64,000 bases of DNA from Hericium rajendrae (taxonomy: Eukaryota > Basidiomycota > Agaricomycetes > Russulales > Hericiaceae). The DNA is taken from the NCBI GenBank assembly GCA_033439255.1, contig CM065878.1, positions 5,243,753 to 5,307,752 of the forward strand, written 5' to 3'. Below are positions 33,029 through 45,236 of this stretch, one piece after another. Position 1 is the stretch's first letter; the number at the start of each line of letters is the position of its first letter. Below the pieces are notes generated by a model that was not told the origin of the DNA, searched no databases, and saw nothing but the letters and a program-made list of their open reading frames with translations. Position numbers and translations under genes: made by a program.

Positions 33029-35862
33029 TCACCGACGTGCAGCAGCCTTCTTTTTCTCTGCAGTCTCCTGTCTCTTCTTGTAAGCAGCGGCATTCTTTTC
33101 CCGTTGGGCCGTCTGCTCTGGAATGATCCTACGACAACAATGATTTTCGAATTTCCACCAGTCAATGACATGGCATACTCACATTGCCATCTTCTTAGTG
33201 GGCACCCGTGTGCGACCGCTCCGCTTGCTGGGAGAGCCAAGCAGGGCTTCAGACAAGGCGGCTGGAGGGGGTGCAGCCCGGGACGACTGATGCTGTGACT
33301 TTTGCTTCTCAGGTGCAGCTGGGGCATCCGATGGTGATTGTACCTTTCCCCTCTTCTCGATCTGAGCCCGAGCAGGCAGAGCCTGTTTGCGAATTCTCTT
33401 GCTGGGACCAGCAGATGGTGCAGCTGCAGGCAACATATTCTTTCCAGTGGTTTCAGAGTATGCTGTGCGAGCATTCTCTAGATCCTCCTTCATGGTAATG
33501 CATTGCGGTTCAACATACTTTCCGAGGTAACGGAACGGAATTGTAGAGTTCTGAACATAGTCCGGGACCCCTGCATCAGGCCGACTTTCATCATCAGAGT
33601 CCGATGCACCCATCTGTGCAGTTTCAAGATCCCGGAGCAGTTGCCCATACGCCAAGGCCACCTCCATCAGTGCTGGTTTGCTCAAGATGTCTCCATCGCA
33701 ATTACGCCAAGGCGTCTTGGGGTCCAATAGCCACTGTATCTCAGACTTGGGATTCACATTGGCATGAACACGACGCGGCAACCATGGCCTTGGATAGTCA
33801 AATGTAGCCCAGTCAGGATGGTCTGGGTCTGCTGTAGTGCGATGTCCCTGCTGAAGGTATGATCAAATAACCAACATGACATATATTTTGGGACAGCGTA
33901 CCCTGCACAATGAGATCTCCAGCACGAGGTCTTGATACAACTGCAGTCCAGAAAGACCGCTGAGGAAGGCAAACTTGGCTTTTTCATTTTTTGCCGAGTT
34001 TCCTGGTGTTTTCAGCGGACTGCCATCTGAGTCCAGACCGACTTGTGGATCAATCCGAGCCTTGTTTTTGGACTTATTGTTCGAAGGCATGGTCCCCGCA
34101 CGCCGTTCCCTAAGCTGTTGCAAAGCCTTAGCTTTCCCAGCATTTGTCACTCGTAGACTGGTTTCCAATGGCGTAACGTCTTCGACATCATCCACATCCT
34201 CCTCTTCAGATCCGAAAGAGCCCAGGTCGAAAAACTCTCCATGTTCGTCGTAACCATTATGATCCTTTGTCCGAGCATTTTTGCGACCCGAGGGAATGCC
34301 AACCATCTCGACATCCTTCTCAGCTTCCGCGTCCGAGACATCCTGAGGGTTGGGCACATCCCGGTCTGCAAACCGCGCTTGAATTTCCTTCCGTCGACGA
34401 ATCCGGACAGTCTTTCCTCCCCCGGTGTTGCCCTCGCTGTCGGATGGAATCTCCATCACAGGGGTCCACTCGCCCTTCACGACGACCGCCTTGAACTCTA
34501 ATACAGTGAGGCCATCGGACTCCCGGTTCTGCCAGAATTCGATGATGGGTTTGAGTTCCTGCCTATTAATGCGTGATGGATCTTCCCAAACGTATCCCGT
34601 AGGAAGGTACATCGGGTCAATGTAGTTCTCGAAGCCGTCAGCTTTTATCTTCGCCCAGGGAATTGCCGATGCCTTCGGATTGGCGCGTGCTGATGAATTA
34701 ATGCATTAGCCGGGCCAAGCATGTTCATCACAGAAAATACACACCGTAATGAAAGGTTAGAAACTCCCTTATCAGCGATATCAACAAATCTGGCGTGTAT
34801 TCTTCGAAATCCGCAGGTATTGTAACACCTCCGTCTGGATTGTAGATCAACTGTAGAGTTGGTTTCCTGGACTTCTTGACTGCGTGGCCCGGTTCATTGG
34901 AATCATCCCCGGGACCTTCTGGAGTCAGCACCGCAGACCAAAGCATGAAATTCTGCATACCATATAGAGCTTCGGCATAGGATGTCCAGGCCGACATCAT
35001 TGGCTGCTCATCCCAGTCCTTCACTGCTTCTGCGAGGGTTGGCCGTCCGAGGTCACCGTTGTAATCGAACCTGGATTCATTCAATATCACTCGACTATGG
35101 AAAAGGTTAGATCATACTTCCGGACCACCGCCGTCCCCTCTTCGTCTAGCCATGTCCCCAGGACCACTACGGACATCCCAAGATGTGACCGCATTTGTGT
35201 GGCGAACGACTTGGTGTACTCGCCAGCATGCTTAGATGCTTGTCTGCATAGAGACGACATGAGGACAGATACTGGACATACAGCAACAGTACGGACCTGG
35301 CCTGCACATCAGGAGGAGCCTCCGTCTTTGTCCACAATGCAGCATACTCCTCATATTGGGTCATCTTGTCCGGAGTAAGGTTGTTCATCACCTGACTCAC
35401 TGCCCGGGAGTAGATCGCAATGTGGGCTTTGCTTCCAGGCTGCGCACCACCAGATAGTACTTTGGCATGCTCCATGATGGCATCGCGTTCCATGTGCTGG
35501 ACTACGGCCTTGAGTGTCCATGTTCGGACATACTTAAATGAGTCCGCCTTCCAAAGCCGGTGCCTGCCATGTTTTAGCAGCCACTCGTGTATCAACTATA
35601 TAGCGAAAGTGAGTTAGCAGCGACAGCTCATCAACAGATGCAGGCATACCCGCTGGACCCTGGTCAACTCAAGACCCCTGTATGAAAAACGGCCAAAGAA
35701 TTGACCACCAGGTGCCTTGAGGTCCGTAATGATACGACGTCGTCCAGCCTTCCCGGTCTCCTTAAAGGCCTTCAACTGTGTTTTGAGAAAGTCAATCTCG
35801 TCCTCCGACAGATCAGTCTTGACAGACTTGGACTTTTTCTGTGGAAGGGGACCTCTCGGCAT
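33029..35862 (-). CDS. KDZ-locus accessory protein, function unknown
   Basis: At least seven exons join in frame without a stop. ATG at 35860-35862 starts MPRGPLPQKKSKSVKTDLSE and continues EIDFLKTQLKAF; next exons read IHEWLLKHGRHRLWKADSFK, then HAKVLSGGAQPGSKAHIAIY, then SFATQMRSHLGMSVVVLGTW; a GTATGA...CCAG intron leads to RFDYNGDLGRPTLAEAVKDW, followed by TPDLLISLIREFLTFHYG, then MYLPTGYVWEDPSRINRQEL. The C-terminal third is acidic and basic low complexity, with KRIRKQALPARAQIEKR and a final helix TAQREKNAAAYKKRQETAEK ending at TGA 33029-33031. I recognise it as a multi-copy Agaricomycete family often seen next to KDZ and TET/JBP genes, with no known activity. It is divergent from the dioxygenase gene with a gap under 200 bp, so the two may share a promoter. 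Confidence 0.75.
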
Positions 35863-38726
35863 TAAATTGAAAGTAGGAGGGCGAACTGAGGGAAGGGGCG
35901 GAAGAAGGCAAACTGATCAGCAAATGGATTATAGTGCAGCGGAACGACATGGACTGACTTTTTTTTTGTTTTTCATGTACGTCCTCAGACATACGGTCTT
36001 CAAAGGTAACCAATATGATCCGATCTTTGTCCAATGCTGTACAGGCCGAATGAGGAATCCATCACCGGCAATCTCCTGCCGAAGCACATGTGGATAGCCG
36101 AATGCTTGGTGACAAACCTCTGCCACATCAAAGACCGCGACCAACCAGCCTTACTTTCCGCGCTGATCCTCATTTCTGCTCATTCCCCAAGTGAGATGTC
36201 CGAAGTCGAAGCAATCTCAATCTATCTGAAACACATGTTTCATTGCTATTTGGCTAACCACCAGAAGGTCGACTTTGCCAATCCTGCCCCGATCCCATAC
36301 TGGATGCTGTCATCCAGCCTGCGCTGCGAGCTGGATTATATTGCCCGGGAGTTGGTTGCTGCTTTTCTAAACCGTAGTATGTGTATCAATTTGAAAATGA
36401 GATGATTGAAAACTGATGTAACTTCAGTCCGGATGACTTGGGATGCACAGCGTTACGCCAGCCACATTCCGAAGAAATACACCGGACTCAACTCACCGAC
36501 AGAAGCATCTCTACACCGGCGTTACCCGGGCCTAACCTGGGGTACCAACAATACCTCGTGGCCTCTGATTGATGTCCCAATGACGGTCTCGGATACACAC
36601 ACCAATCACCTGGTGTGGTACCTACCAGGTGTGCTGTCCCTGGAACGACAGGTGGCAACTCGCATTTGACATCACCCGTCATTGTGTTGATCAATTGCTT
36701 GTGCAGGCCATCATGTTCAATGCTGCAAAGATCCTCGAGCCCCTCTTCCAAAGGAGCTGGACTGAAATTTACAGAAAGAATGGGCCGACGAATCCAGGAC
36801 CAGCAGGATCGGGCATTGTCAAGTCCGCGAAGCAAGCAGCAGGCTCGAGGTCCAAGGGAACGAGGTCCGAAGCCATGAAGTCTCTGACTCGTCATGCTCA
36901 AAACCTTTATCATAATCCGGTAGTCTGCACCTTGCATCCTGGCTTTGTAGATTTGTCCCCAGCATGGTTTGCACTCGGCCATGAGGTATGAGACCCTTCC
37001 TTCTATCGTCGATGTAGAATTCAGTGTGTACCTGGATTTCGCTGTAGGACACTCACTTTCCCCTCTACACGTCTGTCTCCCTCAAGACACAGCGGGCAAA
37101 AGAATGGCTGCTAGCATTCCAGGAATCAGGCGCGATCATGAGTGCAATTCTTGGGGTCATATACCCAGAATTACACGAGGCTGGCATATGCACGTTGGAA
37201 CGGCTCAGAGATATGCCGGAGTTTCGTGAAGTGATGTGCCACTGGACATCTGCATTTAGTGGTGTCTTGATCATCTCTAACCGGGCCACCATGCCGCATA
37301 GAGATATGGGAGGTCGCGCCGAATGGCCAGATCTCCTGGCGACGATCGGCACATATCCTGATGCAGAACTGCACCTCCAGAATCTCAACCTGAGGTTTGC
37401 ATACAGGTCCGGGACACTAGCTGCCATCTGAGAAAACAGAAATTTATATAGCAGCAAGTCCCATTATGTATGCTATGAGGGAGCTATAGGTGCTATGAGG
37501 TTGGATAGCATAGCTATGGAGTGCTATGGGTGCTATCATAGCCTTTATAGCCAGGGGTGTCACATACATAGTGTGCCATAGCCTCCATAGCCAGAGGTGT
37601 CACATACATAGAGCTATCATACTTGCTTAGGGAAACTATAGATACTATGATGGCTATAACCACTATCATAATCAGATAGGCAGTCAAGACATTAAGTCAA
37701 AAAAATCTTATATTCATGTGGAGACTACTACAGGCAAGGCAACTACAAGATATGACACTGATTGACTAGTAGAAAAAGGACCCAAACGGGCCCGTACCCC
37801 CACACGGTAACAACACGGCAGTGCATGCGTCACCGCACCAGCACGGATGCCACGTCGGGATATGCGCAGCGCAGATAGCTGTCGCAGGCAGTCGGGCATG
37901 GGCACGCGGTCCGGGGCATGCGCATAGTGTCGGCGCACAGATCATGCGCGGGGCGGGACGGGGTGTCGCAGACCGTGCGTGGCCTTGCTCACGCGCGGGA
38001 CGAGATGGTCATGCGGGGGCCGTGTGGGGCGGGATGTCGGCGCACGGGCCATGCCGAGGCGGGCGGCGTGCGCGGGTCGTGCGTGGCCGCGCGCGAGCTG
38101 GCGCGGCCGTGCCTGGCTGTATGCGCGTGCATGGGGTGAGGCGGCCGTGTGCGGGACATGGCGTCGGCGCACAGGTCGTGCACGGAGCGGGGCGGGATGT
38201 CGCGGATCGTGCTGGCCGCGTCGCGAGTCGGCACGGTCTTGCTTGGCCTTGCTCGCGCAGCTCAGACCGCGCGGGCTTGCCACCGTGCGTGGCCGTGTGC
38301 GCACAGCTAAGTGTCGTGGCCGCGAGGGCATTGTCGACGGCGAAGTGGACCCGCACGAACCTGTTGAGGACGTGCGGGCGGTTGTTGAGGGGATGCGAGG
38401 GCGCGGGAGGCCGAGCGAACGACGTGTCGCGCCCGTTGCCATGGCAACGAGGCACGACGACGCCGACGCGGATGCGGGCGCCATCGTCGGCGGATGGGGT
38501 AAGTGCAGGCTCGGGGGCGTGAGCGAGGGCGTGGGGGGCCGAAGCGCGAGTTGTCGAGCTTGCGGGCACGCGATCGGTTTCGTGCGCGGCCGTTGGTGAC
38601 GCGCAGGGAGTCGAGGCTGCCGGCGTGTTCGAGAAGCAGGCGGGGCGCTGGCGACGTGGCAGAAAGAAGGTGACGGGGAAGGTCGATGGGGTTCGGGGAG
38701 TGAGGCGTCGCGGAGGTAAAAGAACG

Positions 38727-38764
38727 AGAGAGTATCGCTCGTTCAAGAGCGAGCGATACTCTCT
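38727..38764. repeat. Perfect hairpin in the insertion core
   Basis: A 15-bp stem, AGAGAGTATCGCTCG with its complement, around an 8-nt loop. It lies at the boundary between the GC-rich and AT-rich halves of the insertion. Confidence 0.9.
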
Positions 38765-39119
38765 TTATTAGTACGAACAATACGAATAAGAAGTTTAGCT
38801 ATACTTACCTTTACCCTTCTACACCCTATCGAGATCCTCCTGCGTTCGATCCGACGAGTTAGTGGGAAGTGGAACGGCGGAGGAACGACGAGAGAGGGAG
38901 AGGAGTGTGGTGGTAAGAGACGACGTCGAACTTTGACGCGCCTTCGGTGCTTCAGCTACCGAACGCGCACGAGTTCGAATGTTTCGAGCGTAGTAAATCA
39001 AATAAAACACGTTAAATTCTGAAAAAAGGGAACAGCTATGATTCATCTATTACATTGAACTATATGAGGTGAATATCTAACTAAGCTAATATAAGCTACT
39101 GGACAACGAACAGAACTTA

Positions 39120-39650
39120 GGGAAATCTGGCACTTAGCCTCTGACGCAAGTGCTCGGCACTGCCCGGCCCGGTCTCGGCAGCTACATTTGGCGCTCCGCT
39201 CGCCACGTCTATATAAGGCGTGTGCGACGCGCTGTCTCTCTCTCTTCCTTACCACTACCATCCCTCGTCTTTCCGCGCTCTCTCTTCTTCTGCTTCAAGT
39301 CTCTGATGTTCGGTAAGCTATTATGTTGTTGCTATATTGTTTCGTTGTTCACTAACCCTACTGTTCTTTGTAGAGTTTTACATTTTCGCTTTTATTATCT
39401 TAAGTAAGTCTTATATCTTTCTATATTTGTATCTTATATACTAATTTGTTGACTTTGCCTTTTAGATTATTTTTGCTTTTTCTTATCTATAAAGTAAGTC
39501 TTATCTTATCTTTTGTCTATTCTTTATCTTTGTTGTATCTTATCTTATATTTGTATCTCATCTTATCTTATCTTGAAGTGTTGGTCTTTGGAGTTTATCA
39601 TAGATGTGTAGTAATGCTTGTAGCTTTGAACCAAATGTGTTGTAATTAAA
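39120..39650 (+). promoter_or_regulatory. Promoter-like segment followed by serial splice-like signals
   Basis: A TCTATATAAGGC box (about 39208) lies in otherwise GC-rich sequence and is followed by a pyrimidine-rich start region. Downstream, GTAAGC...TTTGTAG, GTAAGTCTTATATC...TTTTAG and a further GTAAGTCTTATC appear in quick succession with no open frame. The segment resembles an LTR or leader with intron-like modules. It shares the word TTAGCCTCTGACGYAGTGCTCGGCA region with the core at 20.4 kb. Confidence 0.35.
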
Positions 39651-40427
39651 TATTGTTTGAAATATAATGCTATTTAAAATTTCGATGTTTTGAATGTTTT
39701 AAAAGTAACAAGATTGAAATTTATAATATATTTTAATATTTTAATAAACTTTTAACACTCTTAAGCAGCATACAAGGCAGAGCTGATATAGATTAGATAG
39801 CAGCCTTACTAGCTAGACATAGTATGATAATAGAGATATATCACATAGCTGACATAGCTATGATAGCTGTTATATGCTATAGCAGCTATGATAGCTATGA
39901 TAGCTTATACTCTATACTATGATAGCTATGATAGCTATGATAGCTCTATATAGATTACCTCACTACTATGGAGTAGCTATGTAGAAAAGAGGACTCCTAT
40001 AGCCCTATCAGAGCTATATAAGCTACATAGTGCCATATACCACTGGTCCTTTTCTCAGATGGCGGTCTGCTCAAAAATGGTAATCCATGCAGTCCCAGAA
40101 TGTGAACCGGACAGGGTGTGTTATGCATTTTGGATGAGAGATGCAGTGCACGAGCGCATGATCGTCAAAGCACCGGACTGGTGCAATGACAGTCAGTTCA
40201 ACATCCCATCCGAACCCGACGTAATGGACGAGTCATCGCAGACTCACGCATCATTACCTTCTTCATTGTAATAGCATATTCTTATCCCCGATGCTGTGAG
40301 ATTCCTTGTGTCCCCACAATCCCCTTCCTCTGCTGTTCCTCCGTCTGCAGTTCTTCAGTACCATTTTCTTCAGTTGCTGGCCTGACTTTGCTCCCCCTTC
40401 CCAATATCCTCTTTACCACTTTAATAG

Positions 40428-43400
40428 ATGCCACCCAGAGTGAAGAAAGGCCGTGGCATACGGATCGTCGTGCAAGAAGAACTTGAGACTGGGCGTGGAA
40501 CACGGAAAGTCAGTCGGCCAGCGGCTCAACCCAAGCAAACCAAGGAGGCCGATGATGCCTCATCAGACCGGAATAGAAGCGGAAAGTGTGCCCGTGCTGA
40601 TAGAAAGGGTGATTCGTCACGGACTACCCGCCAAGGATCTACAGCCAAGGCCGATGGAGCTGCACACGTCTCCCCAGAAGCTCCGGTCATGACCGAGCAA
40701 GACTGGGAGCTGTATCATGCCCAGTCACTTAAACCGCGGAAACCCCGTGTATGTCTCCAGCTTTGGAATTCATTTCTGTCCTAATATCATTCATGTAGAC
40801 AGACCGAACATGGCTGACCGAATGGACAGACACCGAAGATGACTACATTCACACGATTCTCCAGGGTGAGGCCCGAGAGGACACATGCGCCACAGTGCAA
40901 TGCAAACGGAAACCCGAATGGCGGTGCAAGGACTGCTTCTCCAGTCCGCAATTCTGCGCAAAGTGTTGTAAAAGGTGCCACAGTCATTTGCCATTCCACC
41001 GTGTTCAAAAATGGACCGGTACGCATTATGAGCCGGCTTGGCTCAGTGAACTCGGCGTTCTCATATATCTGGGACATGCTGGCTCACGCTGTCCGTCTAT
41101 TGCTGGGAATGGCCATGATTCAGATAGCGCAGAATCCAGGACGACTGTTTCTTCCGGGATGACTCCTCGACCATCCAGCCATTCTATTCAAGACCCGAAC
41201 CATTCATTCACAGCATTCCGTTCACCATCAAGTTCTTCCTCCCGAGGCCCTTCACCCCCTGCCACGAATGACATCCTATCAGGTTCAGAGGATGGGTACT
41301 CAGAGATCGGTAATTCAGAAGTTGTGTCACGGGCTGCTACGACTTGTCCGCCGTCTCCAAGTGAATCGACTACCACCAGCAACACCAGCAGGTCACATAT
41401 CCGGTCAGTCTTAGAGACCGTCCATGTTGGTAGAGGCCACCGGAAGGAGAAAGAAGGGACCATTTCTACTGTGACTTCCCAGGAACCCCACATTGATGAC
41501 TCTGACACTGATACTCCAGCCACATCCATGCATTTACTCCCCAATCGTCGCATCACTAGTACTCATGGAGACACAGGGGATATTGGACGATCAGCCGGGC
41601 TGGTGTCCGATGTACTTTCAGAATCTGAGGCTGAGTCACTACCAGCTGCCTCCAAATCCATGCGCGGCCGCCTCATCACACGACCTCATCACAGCCGACA
41701 ACCATCCTCATCACCACCCACACCCTTATCATCAACCCGAAGGATGACTACACGCTCACATAATGGAGCTCAGTCCAACGACGACCACCGAGGACCGGGG
41801 CCCAATTGTAGGACACCAAGTCCGGTGCCTACCATCCACTTTGACGAGTTCCAACGTGCTTCTGCCTACATGGCGAAGACTGAACAGGAAGCCATAGAAT
41901 GTGGTGTCTTCCAGAAGGACCGGCCATGTACGCTAGCTGCGAGCCTCCTTGATGACGATGATTATGTCCATGAGGATGATGGAGACACCGATTGGGAGCA
42001 TGTCAACGAGGAAGATACCTTGGCGGAGGCTGAACGTCAGGCCCGGAGTCAGAGGCTCCATGCTAGCGAAGATACACCGGATCATATCCTGACCATTGTT
42101 GATCGGTCCGGAGTGCACGAATTAGGAGTGGTGAACTGCTATTGCTCTACTGATGAACCACTGCACCGTCAACTCCTTCGGAGCAATCTATTTCCAGCAT
42201 CATTCCGTCGGCCCCAGACTGCGTTCACATTCCAGGTGTTAGAAGACTGTCGTTTGGACAATCTTGAATGCAAAACCTCATTTTTCCAGTTCTTCGGAAA
42301 GCTCCGTCGACTAACCAACCCTGCCTTTCCGGATTCGGTTCCTGTTGCGTTGCATGCCTTAACAGTTCTCTCATTGGCACTAACACATTCTCATAGGACC
42401 GTTATCGGGAACTTATGCGGTCTCTGCGGGTATGGAGGCACCTGCAGTATATGCGATGGCATGGTTTCGGTCATCGCACTGACATGCCAGGAAATGGAGA
42501 CTTGGCATTATTCTGTCCCACATGTCCTCAACCAGGAGAAAACATGCTGCCTGAAGACCGACTGTGAGTCCATTATTTCCCATCCAGTTCTCTTCGTTGA
42601 CTGCTGGTTTTCAGTGACCTCGATGCACGTATACAAATGCAGGATGGCAACTTTACTGCCCAGCTGGAGAAGATGAGAAGACCGGACAACGATTTCGCTT
42701 TGAGCGATGGCACCGGGTTCATGGTCGAGAGCAAAAGATACCATCAACATCTCCGCAGCAATCGGGAGGTCAGGCAAGAGGTGCAACTAAGTAGCATATT
42801 GCATTATGTGGTCGGTAACCGTTTTGCCTGCAACAGCGATCCACATGCAATGACCACCGCGCGGTGAATCAAGCCAATGCCCGGAAGAGTAATTTATACT
42901 CATCCGGTTTGGGGTCCGCTGCCTGCATGCATGGGGCATTTATACCACACACGACAGTGGACTTTCAAAAGGGTGAACGGTAGGTGTATCTCTCTGTCAG
43001 TCCACAAAGATAATGTTGTGCTGACAGATAGTCTGCAGTCAAGTCAATATGGATTACTCCGTCTGCCAAGGGTTGGGGTACAAGTCGCAAGGTCTGACTA
43101 CAGCGAGACTCTTGTATGACATCGCTTGCCAGTGGTTTGTCAATTTCTACTCACGTGTGGACCGGAGCGAATTTTTGGAACTACCTCCGGACATGGAAAT
43201 TATATCCGGTATTGGTCTTTTCCACATCCACGGTCACCGGCAAGAATGCCTCGCTCGGTTTTCACCAACGTTCATTCCGGGCGCACGCCAGGTGGATGGG
43301 GAGATATTGGAGACATTGTGGGCTCCTTTGAACGAGATCTCACGAAGTACGAGAGGGATGTCTATCTCTCACAGGAGGGAGATTTTGGATGATCACATGA

Positions 43401-44940
43401 ATGACTCAAATTGGAAGAAGCTTGTACACAGCGGTATGCATGTTTCGATCATTATATGAGCTCCCTGACCAGTACTGAAAGTCGGGAGCAGTGAAGTCAT
43501 TGTGCAAGAAGTGGAAGAAGTCAGCAACAGGTCTCGAGATTGCTGAGACAGCATTCGCAGATTTTGATCACACAGTGCCTGACGACGTCCATGATGGATG
43601 GAAGAAGATAGAAGAGACTGCACAGAAGAACCGCTTACGGGATATAAAAGCAATGGACGTATATGATCTGCAGATCGACGGACGTATGCTCCCAGCCATC
43701 CTCAGCCTGGAGAACAATTGCTAATGTCATAGACAGTACCAGGAAAAGCGGAAATGGAAAACCGACTTGTGGCTGCAGTGGAGTCTGACAGGCTTCGTGG
43801 TTGCGCTGCATGGATTCACTCGGGACTCAAGATAGAAGAGGCTCAGTGCGTTGTCCGATTTACCATTCCTTTATTCTGACGGAGCCAATGGTCATGCTAG
43901 GCTACAGCTGGCAGCATACGTCCGAAGCGTTGGTAAAACTGCTACATTAAACCAGCAGAACACCATCGCAGAACGACGACGACGGCTGCAGGCCCAAATT
44001 GATCAGTTTGAACGGCGGAGTCTGCCTTACATGTCCGAAGGCGAGGATTGGATCCCCGGATTCACTATCGGACGGATGATCGATGATGGCGCCGAATACG
44101 ATGAACTATGGGAGGACGTCCGCACTGAATATTCGAGACCTCTCATCGACGACGATGCAGCAATTCCGCCAGAGCGCGTTGCCCTTCCATTGCCCTCCAC
44201 TGTGGGAAAGGCACTGGCCACTACTCATGGACTTCACGGCGTGTTGGAACAGGAAATTGACCTTCGGATCGGGCAAATGAACGATGCGCTTAGTCAGCTC
44301 CGTATAGCTCTCAGCGAGAAGGCATTCCAGTTCCGGACGAAGGTGCGGGCGGCCCGCGGATCACAACGAAAGCGGACAAGGGCTTGGGCAGATATTGAGA
44401 CTACGGACAAGGTTGTCCAACAGCAGTGCCGTGTCTACAACCGAGCACGATGTGCTCTAAACAGCCTTGGGCTCGCAGATTCTGACACATTGAAGACTTA
44501 TAAGGTCTTGCACCGGTCGGACTTACGGGCGCAGACATTTGTCATTGACTCAAGCATGCGGGGATCTCGTAATGAACCTCTTTCATGGTTCTGGAGACTG
44601 GGACGGAAAGGCGAGAATGACAGTAAATGGACAATGGAATGTGGGTCCGGTCTGCTGCATTCAACATGATCCCTGTCACTGATGGAGAATTGTAGTTTAT
44701 CGTGTTCACTGGCTACGGTCTCGGGCCCAGATGAAGCAATGGCGTGCGGAGCGGGAAGCCCTTCCAAGGGAGATGGCACGAACAATCAATTACTTCACCA
44801 AGAGGGCAGAACGGTGGGGAAAATGGAAGGCCAACAACACAGATCCAGGGCACCAAAGCTATGCCTCCAGACAGATGGCACTCTGGATTAGCATGGCCAA
44901 TCAGGCAGAGAGTGCATTTGCAGAGGCATTGGCACAATAG
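40428..44940 (+). CDS. KDZ transposase with CxC2-like cysteine cluster, apparently intact
   Basis: ATG at 40428. Exon 1 (40428-40748) is basic and joins after GTATGT...TGTAG to exon 2 (from 40799), which carries the CxC2-like cluster: CKRKPEWRCKDCF, CAKCCKRCHSH, LPFHRVQKWTG. After a long Ser/Thr/acidic linker come DRYRELMRSLRVWRHLQYMR, LALFCPTCPQPGENM, DLDARIQMQDGNFTAQLEK, SDGTGFMVESKRYHQHL, RSTCNDHRAVNQANARKSN, FIPHTTVDFQKGER, NMDYSVCQGLGYKSQG, LLYDIACQWFVNF, GLFHIHGHRQECLARFSP and VDGEILETLWAPLNEIS. By comparison with the family, the D of QDGNF, the D of YDIACQW and an E of GEILET are the likely DDE catalytic residues. The C-terminal exons (ENRLVAAVESDRL, WRLGRKGENDSKWTMEF, YRVHWLRSRAQMKQWRAERE) end at TAG 44938-44940. 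All about ten exons join in phase with normal introns and no stop was met. It lies 157 bp after the dioxygenase stop, same strand. Confidence 0.88.
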
Positions 44941-45236
44941 TACTTCAACAATGTTCATGCCTTTTTGATTTGTGGTATCAAACCCGGAGACGAAGAATGT
45001 GCATTAAAAACATCACAAAAGAATGACTGTACAAGTAATATTATTCTCAGGCAGATGGCTGGACCAAAAATGGAGCACGCCTCACGGAAGGTCGGATTGA
45101 ATCAGGAACAACACAGTATCTCAAGCCAGTCCCGGTCCTACTGTGTGTACGTTTAGTTGCAGCATGACTTCCCTTTTTTGCTGTCCTTGGGTACATCTCA
45201 CTGCAGTTGCTGGTGCGCCTCCCCCTCTACAAACCG

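Larger units (their letters stand above)
37425..40061. mobile_element. Non-autonomous TIR element inserted in the dioxygenase gene
   Basis: The perfect 14-bp inverted repeat GCCATCTGAGAAAA (37423-37436) and its complement (40050-40063) mark the ends. If the outer GC is a 2-bp target duplication, removal rejoins GCT (ending 37422) with GCG (from 40062) in the correct frame, which is why the element is placed at 37425-40061. Subterminal arms (about 37437-37690 and 39780-40049) are dense in TATAGC/GCTATA words of opposite sense. The core has a very GC-rich half (about 37780-38720) with overlapping ORFs on both strands that look like composition artefacts, and an AT-rich half (about 38780-39760). 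No transposase was recognised, so mobilisation would need an enzyme from elsewhere. Confidence 0.75.
36034..40271 (+). pseudogene. TET/JBP-like Fe(II)/2-oxoglutarate dioxygenase, split by a 2.6 kb insertion
   Basis: Exons before the insertion read KHMWIAECLVTNLCHIKD, then VRMTWDAQRYASHIPKKYTG after a phase-1 intron, then HLVWYLPGVLSLERQ, then AIMFNAAKILEPLFQRSWTE, and after an intron closing near 37087 REVMCHWTSAFSGVLIISNR, MPHRDMGGRAEWPDLL and LRFAYRSGTLAAI. H-R-D (37297-37305) fits the HxD iron-binding motif. The frame stops at TGA 37429-37431 inside the inserted element. Downstream of the insertion the frame resumes at 40062: VCSKMVIHAVPECEPDRVCY and FWMRDAVHERM, with the expected distal His and the basic residue that binds 2-oxoglutarate, ending at TAA 40269-40271. 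TET/JBP enzymes oxidise 5-methylcytosine or thymine in DNA. Substrate here is inferred. The N terminus is uncertain: an intron may end at 36038. Confidence 0.8.

Noticed and set aside
37821-38746. Overlapping ORFs of 180-245 codons on both strands in the insertion core
   Set aside because: They arise from high GC content, overlap on both strands, are Ala/Arg/Pro/His-rich and show no motif.
38930-39010. GAGTTCGAATGTTTC as a Pol III B box of a tRNA or SINE
   Set aside because: No A box at the right distance and no cloverleaf could be drawn.
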